DNA from: Chloroflexota bacterium
GTDB taxonomy: Bacteria; Chloroflexota; Anaerolineae; Anaerolineales; Villigracilaceae
Assembly: GCA_021414245.1 (NCBI GenBank)
Contig: JAIOOU010000007.1
Location: 62,001 to 126,000 of the forward strand
Length of the DNA stretch: 64,000 nt
Direction: 5' to 3'
This document shows positions 63,207 to 64,000 of this stretch, one piece after another (within the stretch, counting starts at the first letter, position 1; the number at the start of each line of letters is the position of its first letter). The translations under genes and the position numbers were made by a program. Below the pieces are notes generated by a model. It had not been told where the DNA came from and did no database searches. It saw only the letters and a program-made list of their open reading frames with translations.

Positions 63207-63863
63207 TTACGTAAACAGTGAATTCCACAACCAGATCAGGGCAACCTCAACAAAGATGCAGACATAGATCAGGGTTGTATGTGTCCATTCCTCTGGCAGC
63301 TGAACAATGTTCATTTCAGCCCAAAGAAATCCACCGATAATCGCCATGGACCCCAGCCAAAAAAATGCTCGGGATATGAATGTTGATTTTGGATTATTTA
63401 CCGTCCGATAGTCTGAAAGAATGTAGATGGGTGTTTCAAGGCTCGACCTAAGAACTTGATCCAGTGACTTGCGGATAAAACCCACCTTTTGTCCTGCATA
63501 ACAGGCAACGATGTCACCTTTCCGCCATGTTTTTTGGACATACTTTATCCAATCATTTCCATGCTCGATCATGATTTCGGCGGACACGTTCGGATCCTTG
63601 ATAATGGCGGCCATGGTAACCAGCTTGCGCCGAAGCTGAGATTCCTCTTCATAATCAGTGGTAAGGCTGAGGAGTAAAACGTTTAATTGCATGGACCGCG
63701 CAATTTCCCAGATTCGATGTTCAAGATCTGGCGTTTCCTTTTCAGAGGAAGGGAAAAGAACAATTAGACGGGGGGCAGGTTCTGACTCAGAATAGACCGG
63801 AGGTTCCGAATTCGACACGGGGGATAAAGTGAAGGATGGTGGGCTTACGTCAAGTTTGTTCAT
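63207..63863 (-). CDS. USP-like N-terminal domain with two TM helices
   Basis: A 218-residue protein. The N-terminal part (PRLIVLFPSSEKETPDLEHRI in pieces, then MQLNVLLLSLTTDYEE and DIVACYAGQKVG) resembles the alpha/beta universal-stress-protein or nucleotide-binding fold. The C-terminal 55 residues have two hydrophobic helices (FFWLGSMAIIGGFLWAEM and LIYVCIFVEVALIWLW). The start at 63863 has gaggtga upstream. It is the first gene of the minus-strand ion operon. Confidence 0.7.
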   Translation of the reverse strand: MNKLDVSPPSFTLSPVSNSEPPVYSESEPAPRLIVLFPSSEKETPDLEHRIWEIARSMQLNVLLLSLTTDYEEESQLRRKLVTMAAIIKDPNVSAEIMIEHGNDWIKYVQKTWRKGDIVACYAGQKVGFIRKSLDQVLRSSLETPIYILSDYRTVNNPKSTFISRAFFWLGSMAIIGGFLWAEMNIVQLPEEWTHTTLIYVCIFVEVALIWLWNSLFT

Positions 63864-63946
63864 GTCACCTCGTATATAGAACAATCTTAGCCACCTCCCA
63901 TAAAACGGCGACAAAGAATTGCACCAATCGCATAAAGAACAAATAA

Positions 63947-63971
63947 AAAACGCCCCGTTAGTGGGGCGTTT
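63947..63971 (-). terminator. minus-strand terminator at the window edge
   Basis: CGCCCC (63951-63956) pairs with GGGGCG (63963-63968), extended by A/T pairs. On the minus strand the stem is followed by TTTTTTATTT. It ends a transcript coming from beyond the window. Confidence 0.82.
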
Positions 63972-64000
63972 AAGAAAAACGTCACTGTTAGAATCATGAC

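Overview
The window looks like a chromosomal segment of an uncultured or little-studied Chloroflexota bacterium, probably class Anaerolineae. This is an inference from the gene families (DUF3054, DUF2721 and DUF2905 proteins, YbbR/CdaA pair, peptidase C11, PDWL-repeat TPR protein), moderate-to-high GC, lipoproteins with no sign of an outer membrane, and start codons placed 5-9 nt after a -10 hexamer. I see no phage, insertion sequence, CRISPR array, rRNA or tRNA. Most DNA is tightly packed core and lineage genes.

Layout. 0.1-2.9 kb: cytochrome c lipoprotein and a di-heme peroxidase fused to a beta-helix. 3-10.5 kb: minus-strand memo-like/priA/membrane protein operon, a lipoprotein and a clostripain-family protease. 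10.5-17.5 kb (minus): NUDIX, anti-sigma/ECF sigma, DUF3054, der, YbbR, diadenylate cyclase cdaA and a coaE fusion. 17.6-18.0 kb: RNase P RNA behind a near-consensus promoter. 18-30 kb: a HypA-like protein lacking its nickel motif, a PD40 lipoprotein, SDR, rhodanese, recJ, tgt, uppP and a self-contained membrane-protein/winged-helix operon. 30.2-40.2 kb: a ten-kilobase MacB-like ABC cluster holding two ATPases (one with a cyclic-nucleotide-binding domain), two hybrid histidine kinases, a response regulator, an FtsX-type permease and a lipoprotein adaptor. 40.2-40.6 kb: three back-to-back c-di-GMP-I (GEMM) riboswitch aptamers with their own promoter and terminator. 40.6-48.3 kb: ruvB, queA, udg, two hydrolases, a peroxiredoxin-like gene with an in-frame TGA at the catalytic cysteine position (a probable selenoprotein), a GATase/CysRS-tail fusion and pyrimidine-nucleoside phosphorylase. 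48.3-55.9 kb: a 1157-residue TPR/PDWL-repeat protein, ndk, rsfS, thpR, a response regulator, DUF1684 and a second sigma/anti-sigma pair. 55.9-63.9 kb (minus): an ion-homeostasis operon with two TrkA-type proteins, a Na,K-like P-type ATPase and a KimA-like APC permease.

The strongest leads are the triple riboswitch array, whose aptamers differ at a ligand-contacting position, and the UPYC selenoprotein. Cyclic-dinucleotide biology recurs: a c-di-AMP synthase, likely c-di-AMP-linked ion transport genes, and c-di-GMP/cGAMP-type aptamers.
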